Counted from the stretch's first letter, positions 1 to 8,736 are shown. The stretch: 64,000 nt of DNA from Hymenobacter metallicola (GCF_004745645.1 NZ_SRMB01000003.1:434001-498000), one strand, 5' to 3'. The notes: generated by a model from the sequence alone, not told the origin. Program-made: numbers and translations.

Positions 1-71
1 TCATACTGGGCAAAGCCGTAGCTAGCCTGGCCCATAAAGGCCACAGCAAGCAAATATTTAAGATTTTTCAT
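1..71 (-). CDS. N-terminal fragment of a secreted protein, cut by the window edge
   Basis: Only the first 23 or so codons lie in the window. They read MKNLKYLLAVAFMGQASYGF followed by AQY: a short basic start, a hydrophobic core and an Ala-Gln cleavage site, which is a Sec signal peptide typical of Bacteroidota. The mature protein is outside the window, so its function cannot be judged. There is no clear Shine-Dalgarno sequence before the ATG, as is usual in this phylum. It reads in the same direction as the lipoprotein gene upstream of it, 56 bases away, so the two may be co-transcribed. Confidence 0.7.
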   Translation of the reverse strand, partial: MKNLKYLLAVAFMGQASYGFAQY

Positions 72-127
72 AGGAGGAAAGAAAGGTGGCCGACTAAAGG
101 CCGGCCACAATAAGATTTCCAGATAAA

Positions 128-1498
128 TTATTCGCCTCGGCCTCGGCCACCACCGCTCCGGCCGCCGCCGCCGCCACCGCCATTGGAAGGCGAGGAGCTA
201 CGAGATGGCTCGGAATAAGAGCGAGTAGGCGCCTCGTAGGACCGCTGGGGTGCTTCGTAGCTGCGTTGCGGTGACTGTTGGGGAGCGTCATATACACGCT
301 GACGACGTACAGGCTGCTCTACTTGCCCACCGCCATTCTGCCCACCGGAGTTTTGCTGCTCGCTGGTCATTTCGCGGAGCCGGGCCCGGCGCTGCTCAGC
401 AAAGGAAGGCGCAGTAGATTGCTGGCGGCTGCCACCATCATTCGCATTTTCTACTACCCGCCAGCGGCGGCCATTACTTTCCGTTGTGCCCGACTGCCCG
501 GCGGCGTCCTGTCCGCGGGGAGTAACCCGGGAACCGCCTTCGTTTTCAAAGATGGCACTCTTGCGCACTGGCTGCTCACCGGCAACCCCATCACGGCTGG
601 TTGGAACTGAACCACTGCCAGTCGTACCAGCGCTACCTGCCTGCGAGCGGCCTCGCCCGTTCCAGGTAGGATTGGTTGTCGAAGAACCAGTACCGGGACT
701 GATTCCAGTGGCGTTCGACACGTTATCGACCGGAGCTACGATGCCACCTTCCCGGCCGCTGCGGCTACGACCCGCCCCGCTGCCGGCGCTACGATTAGCA
801 CTTACTGCTTCGGCGCTGCGGCCAGTCCGGTTTCCATATCGCACGTTGCGAACGGTACCACCAACCGTGCCGCCGTAGTAGCCACCGCCATAGCCGCTGT
901 AAAGCCCGTTGCGGTAGCCATCGTAATAGCCGCGGCCATACCCCCCATAACCGTAGCCGTAGCGCCAAGGATTATAGTAAGGCCGGCCAAAACCGATATT
1001 GATAACTACTGCTGAGCCACCGTAGTACGGACCGTAGAAAGGGTCATAGAACGAACCGTAGTAGCCAGGGCCCCAGCCATAAGGAGAGTAGCCACCGTAG
1101 TAAGAGTAAGCACTACCTCCATACCAAAACGGATCCGAGTAGATGAAATCATTATAGCCATAGCCAAAGCTGCGGTACACCGGCTGATGAAAACGCCGAA
1201 TGCGGGCAGAATAGCTGTAGTCATCATCATAGTATTCCGAGCCCCCGCTCTGCGAAGAACTCGAAGACTTGCTGGAACTGGTATAGTCAGGGTTGGCTTC
1301 AGCATCGGGAGCAGTGGCCTCCGAAGCCTCGCTTTGCACAGCCGCCGTCGAACGAGCGGGCTCGTTGTAGGTCGTGCGGTCTTTAGAAGAATAATATACC
1401 CCGTCGCTCTCCGTAGAGGTAAGAGCCGAGGTGCTTGCGCAGCCACCCAGCGTAAGCAGGGCCATGGCGGGCAAAACGGTATTAAGGATTGATTTCAT
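128..1498 (-). CDS. Tyr/Gly-rich lipoprotein
   Basis: A 456-residue protein of unknown function. The start at 1498 gives a lipoprotein signal peptide ending in the lipobox LGGC at about residue 20; a longer in-frame ORF reaches 1714, but its extra 72 residues have no signal character and run into proS. After a Ser/Thr-rich linker, residues of about 95-215 are very rich in Tyr, Gly, Pro and Phe (YGGYSPYGWGPGYYGS-like). The rest is rich in Gly, Ser, Arg and Gln, with RSYEAP-type repeats near residue 420 and a Gly run before a basic C-terminus. This composition suggests a disordered cell-surface protein. It is divergent from proS. Confidence 0.75.
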   Translation of the reverse strand: MKSILNTVLPAMALLTLGGCASTSALTSTESDGVYYSSKDRTTYNEPARSTAAVQSEASEATAPDAEANPDYTSSSKSSSSSQSGGSEYYDDDYSYSARIRRFHQPVYRSFGYGYNDFIYSDPFWYGGSAYSYYGGYSPYGWGPGYYGSFYDPFYGPYYGGSAVVINIGFGRPYYNPWRYGYGYGGYGRGYYDGYRNGLYSGYGGGYYGGTVGGTVRNVRYGNRTGRSAEAVSANRSAGSGAGRSRSGREGGIVAPVDNVSNATGISPGTGSSTTNPTWNGRGRSQAGSAGTTGSGSVPTSRDGVAGEQPVRKSAIFENEGGSRVTPRGQDAAGQSGTTESNGRRWRVVENANDGGSRQQSTAPSFAEQRRARLREMTSEQQNSGGQNGGGQVEQPVRRQRVYDAPQQSPQRSYEAPQRSYEAPTRSYSEPSRSSSPSNGGGGGGGRSGGGRGRGE

Positions 1499-1678
1499 GG
1501 CTGCTGACGCTGAAAAGTAAACCTTGCAAGGAACAGAGTAGAGAAACCTCAAATAGGTTGCCTGACTTAATATAGACTGGCGAGGTGAGCTCCAGTTTAA
1601 TAACGTAATTTGGCGCCGAAACGGTGCCCTTTTCTTATGACAAATCTTATACCAGATTGGGGAACTATTTCGCTTACC

Positions 1679-1686
1679 CAAAGATA
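1679..1686 (-). promoter_or_regulatory. candidate -7 element TATCTTTG
   Basis: The minus strand reads TATCTTTG, an exact match to the Bacteroidota -7 consensus TAnnTTTG. It would transcribe the Tyr/Gly-rich lipoprotein gene with a leader of about 175 bases. It lies only about ten bases from the proS start, so the two divergent promoters would overlap. No convincing -33 TTTG was found. Confidence 0.35.
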
Positions 1687-1694
1687 CCTCGAAG

Positions 1695-3170
1695 ATGAGT
1701 AAAAGTTTGCCCAAACGCAGCGAAGATTATTCCCTGTGGTACAATGAGTTGGTGAAGCGGGCCGGCTTGGCCGAAAACTCCGCCGTGCGGGGCTGTATGG
1801 TCATCAAACCGTATGGCTACGCCATCTGGGAAAAGATGCAGCGGCAGCTCGACGATATGTTCAAGCGCACGGGCCATCAGAATGCGTATTTCCCCCTCTT
1901 TGTACCCAAAAGCCTGTTTGAAGCCGAGGAGAAAAATGCCGAGGGCTTTGCCAAGGAATGCGCCGTTGTGACGCACTACCGCCTGCAGACCGACCCCGAC
2001 AAACCCGGCAAGCTGCGCGTTGACCCCAATGCCAAGCTGGAGGAAGAACTGATTGTGCGGCCCACGTCGGAGGCCATCATCTGGAGTACGTACAAAAACT
2101 GGATTCAGAGCTACCGCGACCTGCCGTTGCTGATTAACCAGTGGGCCAACGTGGTGCGCTGGGAAATGCGGACCCGCTTGTTTTTGCGCACCGCCGAATT
2201 CTTGTGGCAGGAAGGCCACACGGCCCACGCCACGGCCGAGGAAGCCGTGGCCGAAACCCGGCAGATGCTGGACGTGTATGCCCAATTTGCCGAGGAATGG
2301 ATGGCCTTGCCCGTTGTAAAGGGGGTAAAAAGCGAGAATGAGCGGTTTGCCGGCGCCCTCGACACGTACTGCATTGAAGGCTTGATGCAGGACGGTAAAG
2401 CCTTGCAGGCGGGTACGTCGCACTTCCTGGGCCAGAACTTCGCCAAGGCCTTCGACGTGCAGTTTACCAACAAGGAAGGCCAGCTGGAGCACGTGTGGGG
2501 TACTTCCTGGGGCGTGAGCACCCGCCTAATGGGCGCCCTGATTATGAGCCACTCCGACGACGAAGGCCTCATCCTGCCGCCCAAGCTGGCTCCGATTCAG
2601 GTAGTGATTGTACCGATTTACAAAACCGGACAATTAGAAGAACTGGCTGAACGCATCCGCCCCATGCAAATGGGCCTGATAGAGCGCGGCATCAGCGTAA
2701 AGTTTGATGACCGGGACACCGAACGCCCCGGCTTCAAATTTGCCGAGTGGGAGCTGAAAGGGGTGCCGGTTCGGATTGCCGTAGGCATGCGCGACCTGGA
2801 TAACGGTACCGTGGAAGTAGCCCGGCGCGACACTAAGGAGAAAATGAACCTGCCGCTGGCCGACATCGTGAACAGCGTAGACCAGCTGCTGACCGATATT
2901 CAAACGAATATCTACCAGCGGGCTTTGCGCTTCCGTGAAACGCACACGACCCGCGTAGACACTTACGAGGAATTCAAGCAGGCTCTGGAAGGCGAAGGCG
3001 GGTTTGTGGTTGCTCACTGGGATGGCACGTCCGAAACGGAGGAGCGCATTAAGGAGGAAACCAAGGCTACCATTCGCTGCATTGCGCTGAACGAGCCGGA
3101 TGAGGAGGGAGTCTGCATTCTGACCGGTAAGCCCAGCCCCCGCCGGGTATACTTCGCCCGGGCCTACTAG
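1695..3170 (+). CDS. proS: prolyl-tRNA synthetase (archaeal/eukaryote-type, short form)
   Basis: A class II aminoacyl-tRNA synthetase that charges tRNA-Pro in the cytoplasm. At 491 residues it matches the short ProS type that lacks the large editing insertion of E. coli ProS. Visible class II signatures are the motif 2 region near residue 155 (NVVRWEMRTRLFLRTAEFLW) and the catalytic-site strand QAGTSHFLGQNFAKAF near 240. An anticodon-binding alpha/beta domain starts at about residue 295 (APIQVVIVPIYK). A C-terminal domain ends in RVYFARAY. The ATG at 1695 gives the usual N-terminus MSKSLPKRSEDYSLWYNELV. A strong terminator follows, so it is probably monocistronic. Confidence 0.97.
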   Translation: MSKSLPKRSEDYSLWYNELVKRAGLAENSAVRGCMVIKPYGYAIWEKMQRQLDDMFKRTGHQNAYFPLFVPKSLFEAEEKNAEGFAKECAVVTHYRLQTDPDKPGKLRVDPNAKLEEELIVRPTSEAIIWSTYKNWIQSYRDLPLLINQWANVVRWEMRTRLFLRTAEFLWQEGHTAHATAEEAVAETRQMLDVYAQFAEEWMALPVVKGVKSENERFAGALDTYCIEGLMQDGKALQAGTSHFLGQNFAKAFDVQFTNKEGQLEHVWGTSWGVSTRLMGALIMSHSDDEGLILPPKLAPIQVVIVPIYKTGQLEELAERIRPMQMGLIERGISVKFDDRDTERPGFKFAEWELKGVPVRIAVGMRDLDNGTVEVARRDTKEKMNLPLADIVNSVDQLLTDIQTNIYQRALRFRETHTTRVDTYEEFKQALEGEGGFVVAHWDGTSETEERIKEETKATIRCIALNEPDEEGVCILTGKPSPRRVYFARAY

Positions 3171-3192
3171 GCTACACGAAGCTTACGAACCG

Positions 3193-3225
3193 AAAAGGCC
3201 AGCAACGCGCGTTGCTGGCCTTTTT
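3193..3225 (+). terminator. rho-independent terminator after proS
   Basis: A perfect palindrome with 16-base arms (AAAAGGCCAGCAACGC and its complement) ends in a T tract, 23 bases after the proS stop. It can also serve the convergent small gene on the minus strand, because the 5' side is A-rich. Confidence 0.9.
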
Positions 3226-3242
3226 GCATTTGCATAATTCCT

Positions 3243-3488
3243 CTACTGGGCGGCTTGTATAGCGTTGACCAATTCTTCGTCTGAGAGATTGTCCAGCCAG
3301 TCTTTGGCTAGCTCGAGCCGTACGGTTTGTGCTCCGCCGCTGGGTGTGCAGACGACTGGAACCCCACCCTGCTCGGTTTCGCTCAGGTCGGTGGCTTTTT
3401 CAGCAGTTTCGTTATCGAGGCCGGCGTAGGCTTGTACGCAGGTCCAGCGGGTTTTATCGGCGGCGGTTACTTCGCGTTGTTTCATCAT
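3243..3488 (-). CDS. small conserved-looking hypothetical protein
   Basis: An 81-residue protein, not recognised. The middle is acidic and polar (KATDLSETEQGGVPVVC) and the C-terminus looks helical (LAKDWLDNLSDEELVNAIQ). It has no signal peptide or membrane segment and contains two Cys. Two adjacent Met codons could start it. It sits between the proS terminator and a DinB-like gene in the same direction, with about 35 bases between them. Codon use resembles the neighbours, and the reading is uninterrupted on a strand that lacks a better ORF. A real gene is likely but not proven. Confidence 0.55.
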   Translation of the reverse strand: MMKQREVTAADKTRWTCVQAYAGLDNETAEKATDLSETEQGGVPVVCTPSGGAQTVRLELAKDWLDNLSDEELVNAIQAAQ

Positions 3489-3522
3489 GCAGCGGCATAC
3501 GCAAAAAGTCGGTGCCGAGCCG

Positions 3523-4101
3523 TCAGACTATTAACACGGCCTCTTTTCTCTGCCCTTGCGCCGCTTGGGCCGCCCGCAAGGCCTGTTGCACGTGCCGCTG
3601 CTCGTGGGCTACCACAAACTGCAGGGCCTCGCCTACCCGCAGCTTCAGCAACCGGAAAAACTCGATGCGGACGGCTTTCCGATTCAAATCAGTATTGGCC
3701 GCCGAAGCCAGCAGCTGCAGCAGGCGCGTTTGGTGCTGCAGAAACTCCTCTACCACCGAGGCCTGCAGCTGACTACCGGCTGGGTTCATGTGCTTGATGG
3801 TCTGCTGCTTTTTTCCATTTTCGGGCTTTACGGTGTCGTACGATTTGCGCCCCAGCCACGAGAAGCCGACTTCGTGCGGATGTTGGCCGGGCGCTTGGGT
3901 CTGCAAGGCCTGAGCCAGCTCCTGGTTGTAGAAGCGGCTGTAGCGGTTCAGGTGTTCCAGGCACTCAAGCACGCTCCAGCTGTTGGGCCCGGGTTTGAAG
4001 TTGAGCACTTGGGTATCCAGGGGGCGAAGCTCAGCGTCGACGGTAGCGTATAGGGCCTCCACTTGGCTGGCTAAGTGGCGTAAAAGGACGGTAGAAAGCA
4101 T
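3523..4101 (-). CDS. DinB-like (DinB_2 fold) protein
   Basis: A 192-residue putative four-helix-bundle protein of the DinB/YfiT group, a superfamily of metal-binding enzymes that includes thiol-dependent transferases and hydrolases. The family pattern is visible: NSWSVLECLEHLNRYSRFYNQEL near residue 40-65 supplies the first His, and LQFVVAHEQRHVQQ near 165-180 supplies the HEQRH metal ligands. I chose the ATG at 4101 because the longer ORF to 4155 adds only low-complexity sequence and crosses a CACCTTTG promoter-like element. The substrate is unknown. It reads in the same direction as the Crp-like regulator upstream. Confidence 0.8.
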   Translation of the reverse strand: MLSTVLLRHLASQVEALYATVDAELRPLDTQVLNFKPGPNSWSVLECLEHLNRYSRFYNQELAQALQTQAPGQHPHEVGFSWLGRKSYDTVKPENGKKQQTIKHMNPAGSQLQASVVEEFLQHQTRLLQLLASAANTDLNRKAVRIEFFRLLKLRVGEALQFVVAHEQRHVQQALRAAQAAQGQRKEAVLIV

Positions 4102-4175
4102 GGCAGTGAGGGTTGTCGTTGGTTTAGACAAAGGTGCTGGCCCCGCTCCTGCCAAACCTTGACTGGAATCAATAT

Positions 4176-4757
4176 TTAGCGCAGCCGGCTCAGGGTTTCG
4201 GGGCTCATGCGCAGATAAGAAGCTATGTACTTTTTAGGCACCCGCTGAAAGATGTGGGGACTACGGGCCAGCAGGCGGGCCAGGCGCCGTTCGGGCTCGG
4301 GTAGCAGCAAGTCAATTTCCCGCTCGATGCGCCCCACCAGCACCCGCTCCAGCTCCTGGCGCCAGAAGCGGGCAAAGCAAGCATTGCGCTCCACAAAGTC
4401 CGTAAAGTCGGTTCGGGAAATGGCCAGCAACTCGCACTTTTTCAGAGCCTGCAGGCAGTAGTCGGAAGGCCGGTTGTCGACAAATGAGGGAAAGGAACAG
4501 ACCATGTTGTTGGCGTAGCCAAACCCCACGCATATTTCCTCGGCCTGGCTCGGATAGTAAATGCGCAACACGCCGCTGGCCACAAAGTAGAGGTTGTGCT
4601 CTACCTGCCCGGCCTGAATGAGAAAGTCGTGGCGCTTGAGCGTCACCAGGCGTTTCCAGAGGGGCAGAAATGCTTCGATATCCTCTTCACTCAGATAAGG
4701 CACCTGCCGGAGCAACGTTGCCAGCATAGCAAGACCTTCAGAAAGCACCGCCGCCAT
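4176..4757 (-). CDS. Crp/Fnr-family transcriptional regulator (cyclic-nucleotide-binding fold)
   Basis: A 193-residue putative regulator with a cNMP-binding jelly roll over residues of about 20-125 (LIQAGQVEHNLYFVASGVLRIYY is the classic strand-turn pattern) and a short C-terminal helix-turn-helix (RVPKKYIASYLRMSPETLSRLR) that ends the protein. This layout is common among Bacteroidota Crp-like proteins. The phosphate-cassette arginine pattern of true cAMP sensors is not obvious, so the ligand is unknown. The start is uncertain: ATG 4757 or ATG 4727 (MLATLLRQV). The longer ORF to 4823 adds an unlikely hydrophobic stretch. It is divergent from nfeD, which it might regulate. Confidence 0.82.
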   Translation of the reverse strand: MAAVLSEGLAMLATLLRQVPYLSEEDIEAFLPLWKRLVTLKRHDFLIQAGQVEHNLYFVASGVLRIYYPSQAEEICVGFGYANNMVCSFPSFVDNRPSDYCLQALKKCELLAISRTDFTDFVERNACFARFWRQELERVLVGRIEREIDLLLPEPERRLARLLARSPHIFQRVPKKYIASYLRMSPETLSRLR

Positions 4758-4873
4758 GGATAAGCTGGTAAGTATGTAAAGCAAAGTCCAAAATAGCCAC
4801 TCTGCCCCGGATATGAATGGCAAGGCGGGCGCTTTTCTGCGTATATTTAATCTACTCTATACCTGACCCGACT

Positions 4874-5341
4874 ATGGACTGGATTTCCATTTCCCTCTTG
4901 CTCCTATTTGGCTTGCTGTTTTTGCTGGCGGAAGTACTCTTCATCCCCGGGACTACCCTGGTCGGATTGGTTGGCTTTGCCTTGCTGGCGACTGGTATCT
5001 GGTTTGGCTATCGGGACTTGGGCAGCACGGCCGGCCACCTCACGCTCATCACCGCGGCCGTGCTGGCTAGCCTGATTCTCTACATTGGGCTTCGACCCAA
5101 GAACCTGCACAAGTTTGCCCTCACCGATACGAATACGACCACCGTGCGCGACGCCCGCCGACCCGATATTGAGCCCGGCACGGTAGGCCGTACGCTGTCG
5201 GCGCTGCGCCCGGCGGGCACGGCCCTCTTCGACGATGACCGGCGCGAGGTAGTAACCCGGGGCGAGTTTCTGGCCGCCGGCACCGTGGTACGGGTGCTGG
5301 GTATCGAGCAAAACCGTATTGTAGTAGAGCAGAGTGCGTAA
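4874..5341 (+). CDS. NfeD-like membrane protein
   Basis: A 155-residue membrane protein of the short NfeD (nodulation efficiency D) type. Three hydrophobic segments (residues of about 3-25, 28-45 and 52-72) precede a soluble C-terminal OB-fold domain (residues 95-155) with the family pattern IEPGTVGRTLSALRPAGTALFDDDRREVVTRGEF and VRVLGIEQNRIVVE. NfeD proteins are partners of flotillin-like proteins in membrane microdomains. The gene lies 77 bases before floA in the same direction, the usual pairing. ATG 4874 was preferred to the upstream in-frame start at 4817 because it places the first membrane helix at the N-terminus. Confidence 0.88.
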   Translation: MDWISISLLLLFGLLFLLAEVLFIPGTTLVGLVGFALLATGIWFGYRDLGSTAGHLTLITAAVLASLILYIGLRPKNLHKFALTDTNTTTVRDARRPDIEPGTVGRTLSALRPAGTALFDDDRREVVTRGEFLAAGTVVRVLGIEQNRIVVEQSA

Positions 5342-5418
5342 GCTCTGGTTCAGGCTTTGCCCATGGCGGGAAACCAGCTAAAAACTCGTAACTCGGACCT
5401 GGTCTTAGCTCCCAGCCT

Positions 5419-6420
5419 ATGAATATTCCTTTCGCCCCCTTCATTATAGCGGCTATTGCGCTGCTGGTATTCCTGTATTTCTTCCCCATCAGTCTCTGGA
5501 TTACCGCCATTTTCTCCGGCGTCCGGGTCAGCTTGTTTCAGCTGGTGCTGATGCGGGTCCGGAAGGTGTCGCCGACCCTGATTGTTAACTCCCTGATTAC
5601 GGCTACCAAAGCCGGCCTGCAGATTACCAGCAACGAACTGGAAACGCACTACCTGGCCGGAGGCAACGTCCCCAACGTCATTAAGGCCCTGATTTCGGCT
5701 GATAAGGCCAATATTCCGCTCGATTTCAAGCAGGCTACGGCCATTGACCTGGCGGGTCGAAATGTCTTTGAGGCCGTCACGACTTCGGTGAATCCCAAGG
5801 TCATCAACACGCCCAACGTAGCGGCCGTGTCGCAGGACGGGATTCAGCTCATCGTTATTGCCCGGGTCACGGTTCGTGCCAACATCACCCAGCTGGTGGG
5901 TGGAGCTGGGGAGGAAACCATTCTGGCGCGCGTAGGTGAAGGCATCGTGACCAGCATTGGCTCGTCGTTGTCGCACAAGGAGGTGCTCGAAAACCCAGAC
6001 AAAATTTCCAAGCTCGTACTCAGCAAAGGCCTCGATGCGGGCACGGCCTTCGAAATTCTCTCCATCGACATTGCCGACATCGACATCGGTGAAAACATTG
6101 GGGCCAAGCTCCAGATTGACCAAGCAACCGCCGACCTAAAAGTAGCCGAGGCCAAGGCCGAAGAGCGCCGGGCCATGGCCGTGGCCGTAGAACAGGAAAA
6201 TCGGGCCAAAACCCAGGAAGCCAAGGCTCGGGTAGTGGATGCCGAAGCCGAAATTCCGAAGGCCATAGCCGATGCTTTCCGCAGCGGTAATTTGGGCGTA
6301 ATGGACTACTACAAGATGCGTAACGTACAGGCCGATACCGACATGCGCGACTCCATTGCCAACCCCGGCGGCCAAAACAGCAGCACTAAGCCCGGCCGGG
6401 ACGAGTCGCGCCTGAGTTGA
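5419..6420 (+). CDS. floA: flotillin-like protein FloA
   Basis: A 333-residue SPFH-superfamily scaffold protein that organises membrane microdomains. An N-terminal membrane segment (residues of about 4-34) is followed by a domain rich in conserved FloA motifs: LMRVRKVSPTLIVNSLITATKAGL, FKQATAIDLAGRNVFEAV and ILSIDIADIDIGENIGAKLQ. An Ala/Glu coiled coil covers residues of about 230-295 (AKAEERRAMAVAVEQENRAK), and the polar tail ends in Asn/Ser/Arg. The length matches the family. It follows nfeD and is closed by a hairpin at 6504. Confidence 0.95.
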   Translation: MNIPFAPFIIAAIALLVFLYFFPISLWITAIFSGVRVSLFQLVLMRVRKVSPTLIVNSLITATKAGLQITSNELETHYLAGGNVPNVIKALISADKANIPLDFKQATAIDLAGRNVFEAVTTSVNPKVINTPNVAAVSQDGIQLIVIARVTVRANITQLVGGAGEETILARVGEGIVTSIGSSLSHKEVLENPDKISKLVLSKGLDAGTAFEILSIDIADIDIGENIGAKLQIDQATADLKVAEAKAEERRAMAVAVEQENRAKTQEAKARVVDAEAEIPKAIADAFRSGNLGVMDYYKMRNVQADTDMRDSIANPGGQNSSTKPGRDESRLS

Positions 6421-6439
6421 TAGAATAATGTAAAAGACC

Positions 6440-6489
6440 TGTCATTGCCAAGAGGCACGACGAAGCAATCCGTCCGCTGTGCAGTGCCT
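6440..6489. repeat. dispersed REP-like sequence, copy 1
   Basis: This stretch contains GTCATTGCCAAGAGGCACGA followed by GCAATCCGTCCGCTGTGCAGT. The second part recurs with two differences at 57948-57968. In both places it lies between a gene's stop codon and a rho-independent terminator. It resembles REP-like intergenic repeats of many bacterial genomes. Confidence 0.55.
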
Positions 6490-6503
6490 AATCCTATTTA
6501 CCA

Positions 6504-6540
6504 AAAAGCCCTTTCCCGTTAGTTACAGGAAAGGGCTTTT
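6504..6540. terminator. bidirectional terminator between floA and the OmpA-family gene
   Basis: Arms AAAAGCCCTTTCC (6504-6516) and GGAAAGGGCTTTT (6528-6540) enclose an 11-base loop. The A-rich left and T-rich right sides allow use in both directions between two convergent genes. Confidence 0.85.
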
Positions 6541-6637
6541 CGGTTTAGGAAGCTCAGCACATTTCAGAGGACGGCTAGCTACGCTTCGCTGGCACGGGCC
6601 AGTCTCTTACACTAGCACCTCAGCGCTTCGCCCGGCA

Positions 6638-8680
6638 TTACTTCTTCGTAATCCGGAATTCTACCCGGCGGTTTAGCTTGCGGGTGTCTTCCTGTTCGTT
6701 GCTGGCAATGGGCTTTTTGTCGCCGAAGCCCTCGGTGGTGATACGGTGGCCGCTGATACCCTTCGACACCAGATACTTCTTCACCTCGTTCACGCGGTCC
6801 AGGCTGAGCTTCAGGTTCAGAGCCGGGTCGCCCTGATTATCGGTGTGGCCTTCCAGCTTGATTTCTACCGTAGGATAGTCGCGCAGGATGCGCACCAAGC
6901 GCAGGAGTTCGGGGTAGGAATTCTCGCGCAGGTAATACTTACTCTGGGCAAAGAAGATGTTGTTCAGCTTGATGGTAGAACCCACCGCAAAAGGCACCAG
7001 AAACAGGTCGTGGGTAACCTCCGAGTAGTTTCGGCGGTCGGTTACGTCCAGGTTGTCACTTTCGGCCAGGTAGTTTTCGGCCTCGGCCCGGTAGCCATAG
7101 TGCGCACCTGAAGGCAGCACGATGGTGTAGGAACCATCTACCGGGCTGGTTTCGGCCACACCGATTTCCTCTCCCGTCAGCAGGTTTTCATACTTAATAG
7201 TAGCTGCTACCGGCTTTTTCGTAGCGGCGTCCAGTACCCGACCCCGCACCAGGGTTACTACTTCGGGCTTAAACTGGGGAGTCAGATTGATGCGGAAAAT
7301 GTCGCGCGAACCGCCAATACCGTTACGCGACGATACCAAGTAGGCATCTTCACCAGCAGCCGACAAAGTGAAGTAGCCGTCGAAATCGGGCGAGTTAATA
7401 TTCGGGCCCAGGTTACGCGGCTTCGACCAGTTGGTCCAGCTGTCATCCAAACGCTTTGAGGAGTAAATATCACTCTTGCCGTACCCGCCCAGGCCTTCCG
7501 AAGCGAAATACAGCGTTTTGCCGTCGGCGGCCAGAAAGGGCGCAAACTCAGCCTTTTTCGTATTCACCGTGCCACCCAAGTTCTTGGGGCGGGTCCAGGT
7601 TCGGCCGTCGGCTTTCAGGAAACTGACGTAAATATCCTGTTCGCCCTTGCCGTCCTTGCGCTGCACGGCCATGAGCAGCACCTTGCCCGAGGTGCCCAGG
7701 AAATAGTCGACGTTTTCGTCGTCGTCGTTGTAGAAATCCTCGATTTCAATTTTGACCGGCATGCCCCAGCCCGACTTGGTACGGCGCGAGATACTGGCTC
7801 CTTTCGGGTCAAGGCTACCGTCGGGGTTGTAGACGTTGATGAGCACGGCCGTATTGCCATCCGAGGACACGGAGGCCAGGCCATTGGGCCCCGGGGTGTT
7901 GATGGGGCCGCCAATATTTTTGGCCTGATTCCAGGTCTTCTTAGCGGCGTTAGCCAGGGTACTGTACCACACGTCCTGCACGTCGTTGCCGCCCCCCACG
8001 TTCTGCGGACTTTCCTGCCGGGCAAAGAAGAGTGTTTTGCCATCGGGCGAAATAACCGGGTGCGTATCAACGTACTTCGAGTTGACGTTCTGGCCCAGGT
8101 TTACCATGGCCGAGTCGAAGCTGACGCCTTCCGACTCGCCTTTGAACTCCTTTTTGACCATGGTTTCGGCCACGTCGGCAATACCGATGGCGTCAATCTG
8201 GTTGACGCCCTCCACGGCTTTGGTATTCATGGATACTACCACGCCAATGGTGCGGTAGGTGCCGGCCGGGAAGGTAATGCTCAGGGAGCGAAACAGTTCC
8301 GGAATGGGGCCCGGGCTCTTGTTTTCGTACACCTGGTGCTTGGTGCCGCGCGTGTCAACCAGCTCGATCTTGGTGATAGAGCCCGGATTGAAGTTTTCCA
8401 CGACGGTGACTTGCTTGGCAATGATGGATTTGCCGTAGCGCACCTCGATAAACTCGTTGGGACCTTCCTTTTTCGGAATCCACGCGTCGTTGTTGATCTG
8501 CCCCAGGGGCTGCGCATTCGGCTCGCCCAGTACTTTCTCCGGAGAAAATGCCTCTTTTCCTTCTGCTTTCTGGGAAGACACCTCGACTACTTTCGCCGCC
8601 CATATGGCCCGCTGGGCCTGTGCCCAGCTTCCCATTCCAACAATCAGCCCTAAAGAGAGAACAAGTTTTCGAACAATCAT
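6638..8680 (-). CDS. OmpA-family protein with PD40 beta-propeller repeats
   Basis: A 680-residue envelope protein. A Sec signal peptide (cleavage after AQAQ, residue 23) is followed by a discoidin-like region to about residue 160. Next come WD40-like PD40 repeats: HPVISPDGKTLFFARQ, SVSSDGNTAVLINV, FLAADGKTLYFASEGLGGYGKSDIYSS and TLSAAGEDAYLVSS. A carboxypeptidase-regulatory-like beta-sandwich lies at about 485-560. The OmpA C-terminal peptidoglycan-binding domain covers about 565-680, with the motif LEGHTDNQGDPALNLKLS and RKLNRRVEFRI. Related proteins anchor the outer membrane or surface machinery to the cell wall; some belong to gliding or type IX secretion clusters, but none of those genes is nearby. 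Confidence 0.92.
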   Translation of the reverse strand: MIVRKLVLSLGLIVGMGSWAQAQRAIWAAKVVEVSSQKAEGKEAFSPEKVLGEPNAQPLGQINNDAWIPKKEGPNEFIEVRYGKSIIAKQVTVVENFNPGSITKIELVDTRGTKHQVYENKSPGPIPELFRSLSITFPAGTYRTIGVVVSMNTKAVEGVNQIDAIGIADVAETMVKKEFKGESEGVSFDSAMVNLGQNVNSKYVDTHPVISPDGKTLFFARQESPQNVGGGNDVQDVWYSTLANAAKKTWNQAKNIGGPINTPGPNGLASVSSDGNTAVLINVYNPDGSLDPKGASISRRTKSGWGMPVKIEIEDFYNDDDENVDYFLGTSGKVLLMAVQRKDGKGEQDIYVSFLKADGRTWTRPKNLGGTVNTKKAEFAPFLAADGKTLYFASEGLGGYGKSDIYSSKRLDDSWTNWSKPRNLGPNINSPDFDGYFTLSAAGEDAYLVSSRNGIGGSRDIFRINLTPQFKPEVVTLVRGRVLDAATKKPVAATIKYENLLTGEEIGVAETSPVDGSYTIVLPSGAHYGYRAEAENYLAESDNLDVTDRRNYSEVTHDLFLVPFAVGSTIKLNNIFFAQSKYYLRENSYPELLRLVRILRDYPTVEIKLEGHTDNQGDPALNLKLSLDRVNEVKKYLVSKGISGHRITTEGFGDKKPIASNEQEDTRKLNRRVEFRITKK

Positions 8681-8719
8681 AAGCTATATGGCAAAACAAA
8701 GGCCTCCGGGAGCATCCGC

Positions 8720-8736
8720 CCTGTCGGCACGACAGG
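8720..8736. repeat. perfect 7-base inverted repeat CCTGTCG-GCA-CGACAGG
   Basis: Two perfect 7-base arms with a 3-base spacer lie 40 bases upstream of the OmpA-family start, inside its probable leader. It could be an operator or a small mRNA hairpin. Nothing in the sequence identifies a binding protein. Confidence 0.35.

Noticed and set aside
1499..1714. N-terminal extension of the Tyr/Gly-rich lipoprotein
   Set aside because: It would overlap proS, has no signal character and would place the lipobox at residue 92.
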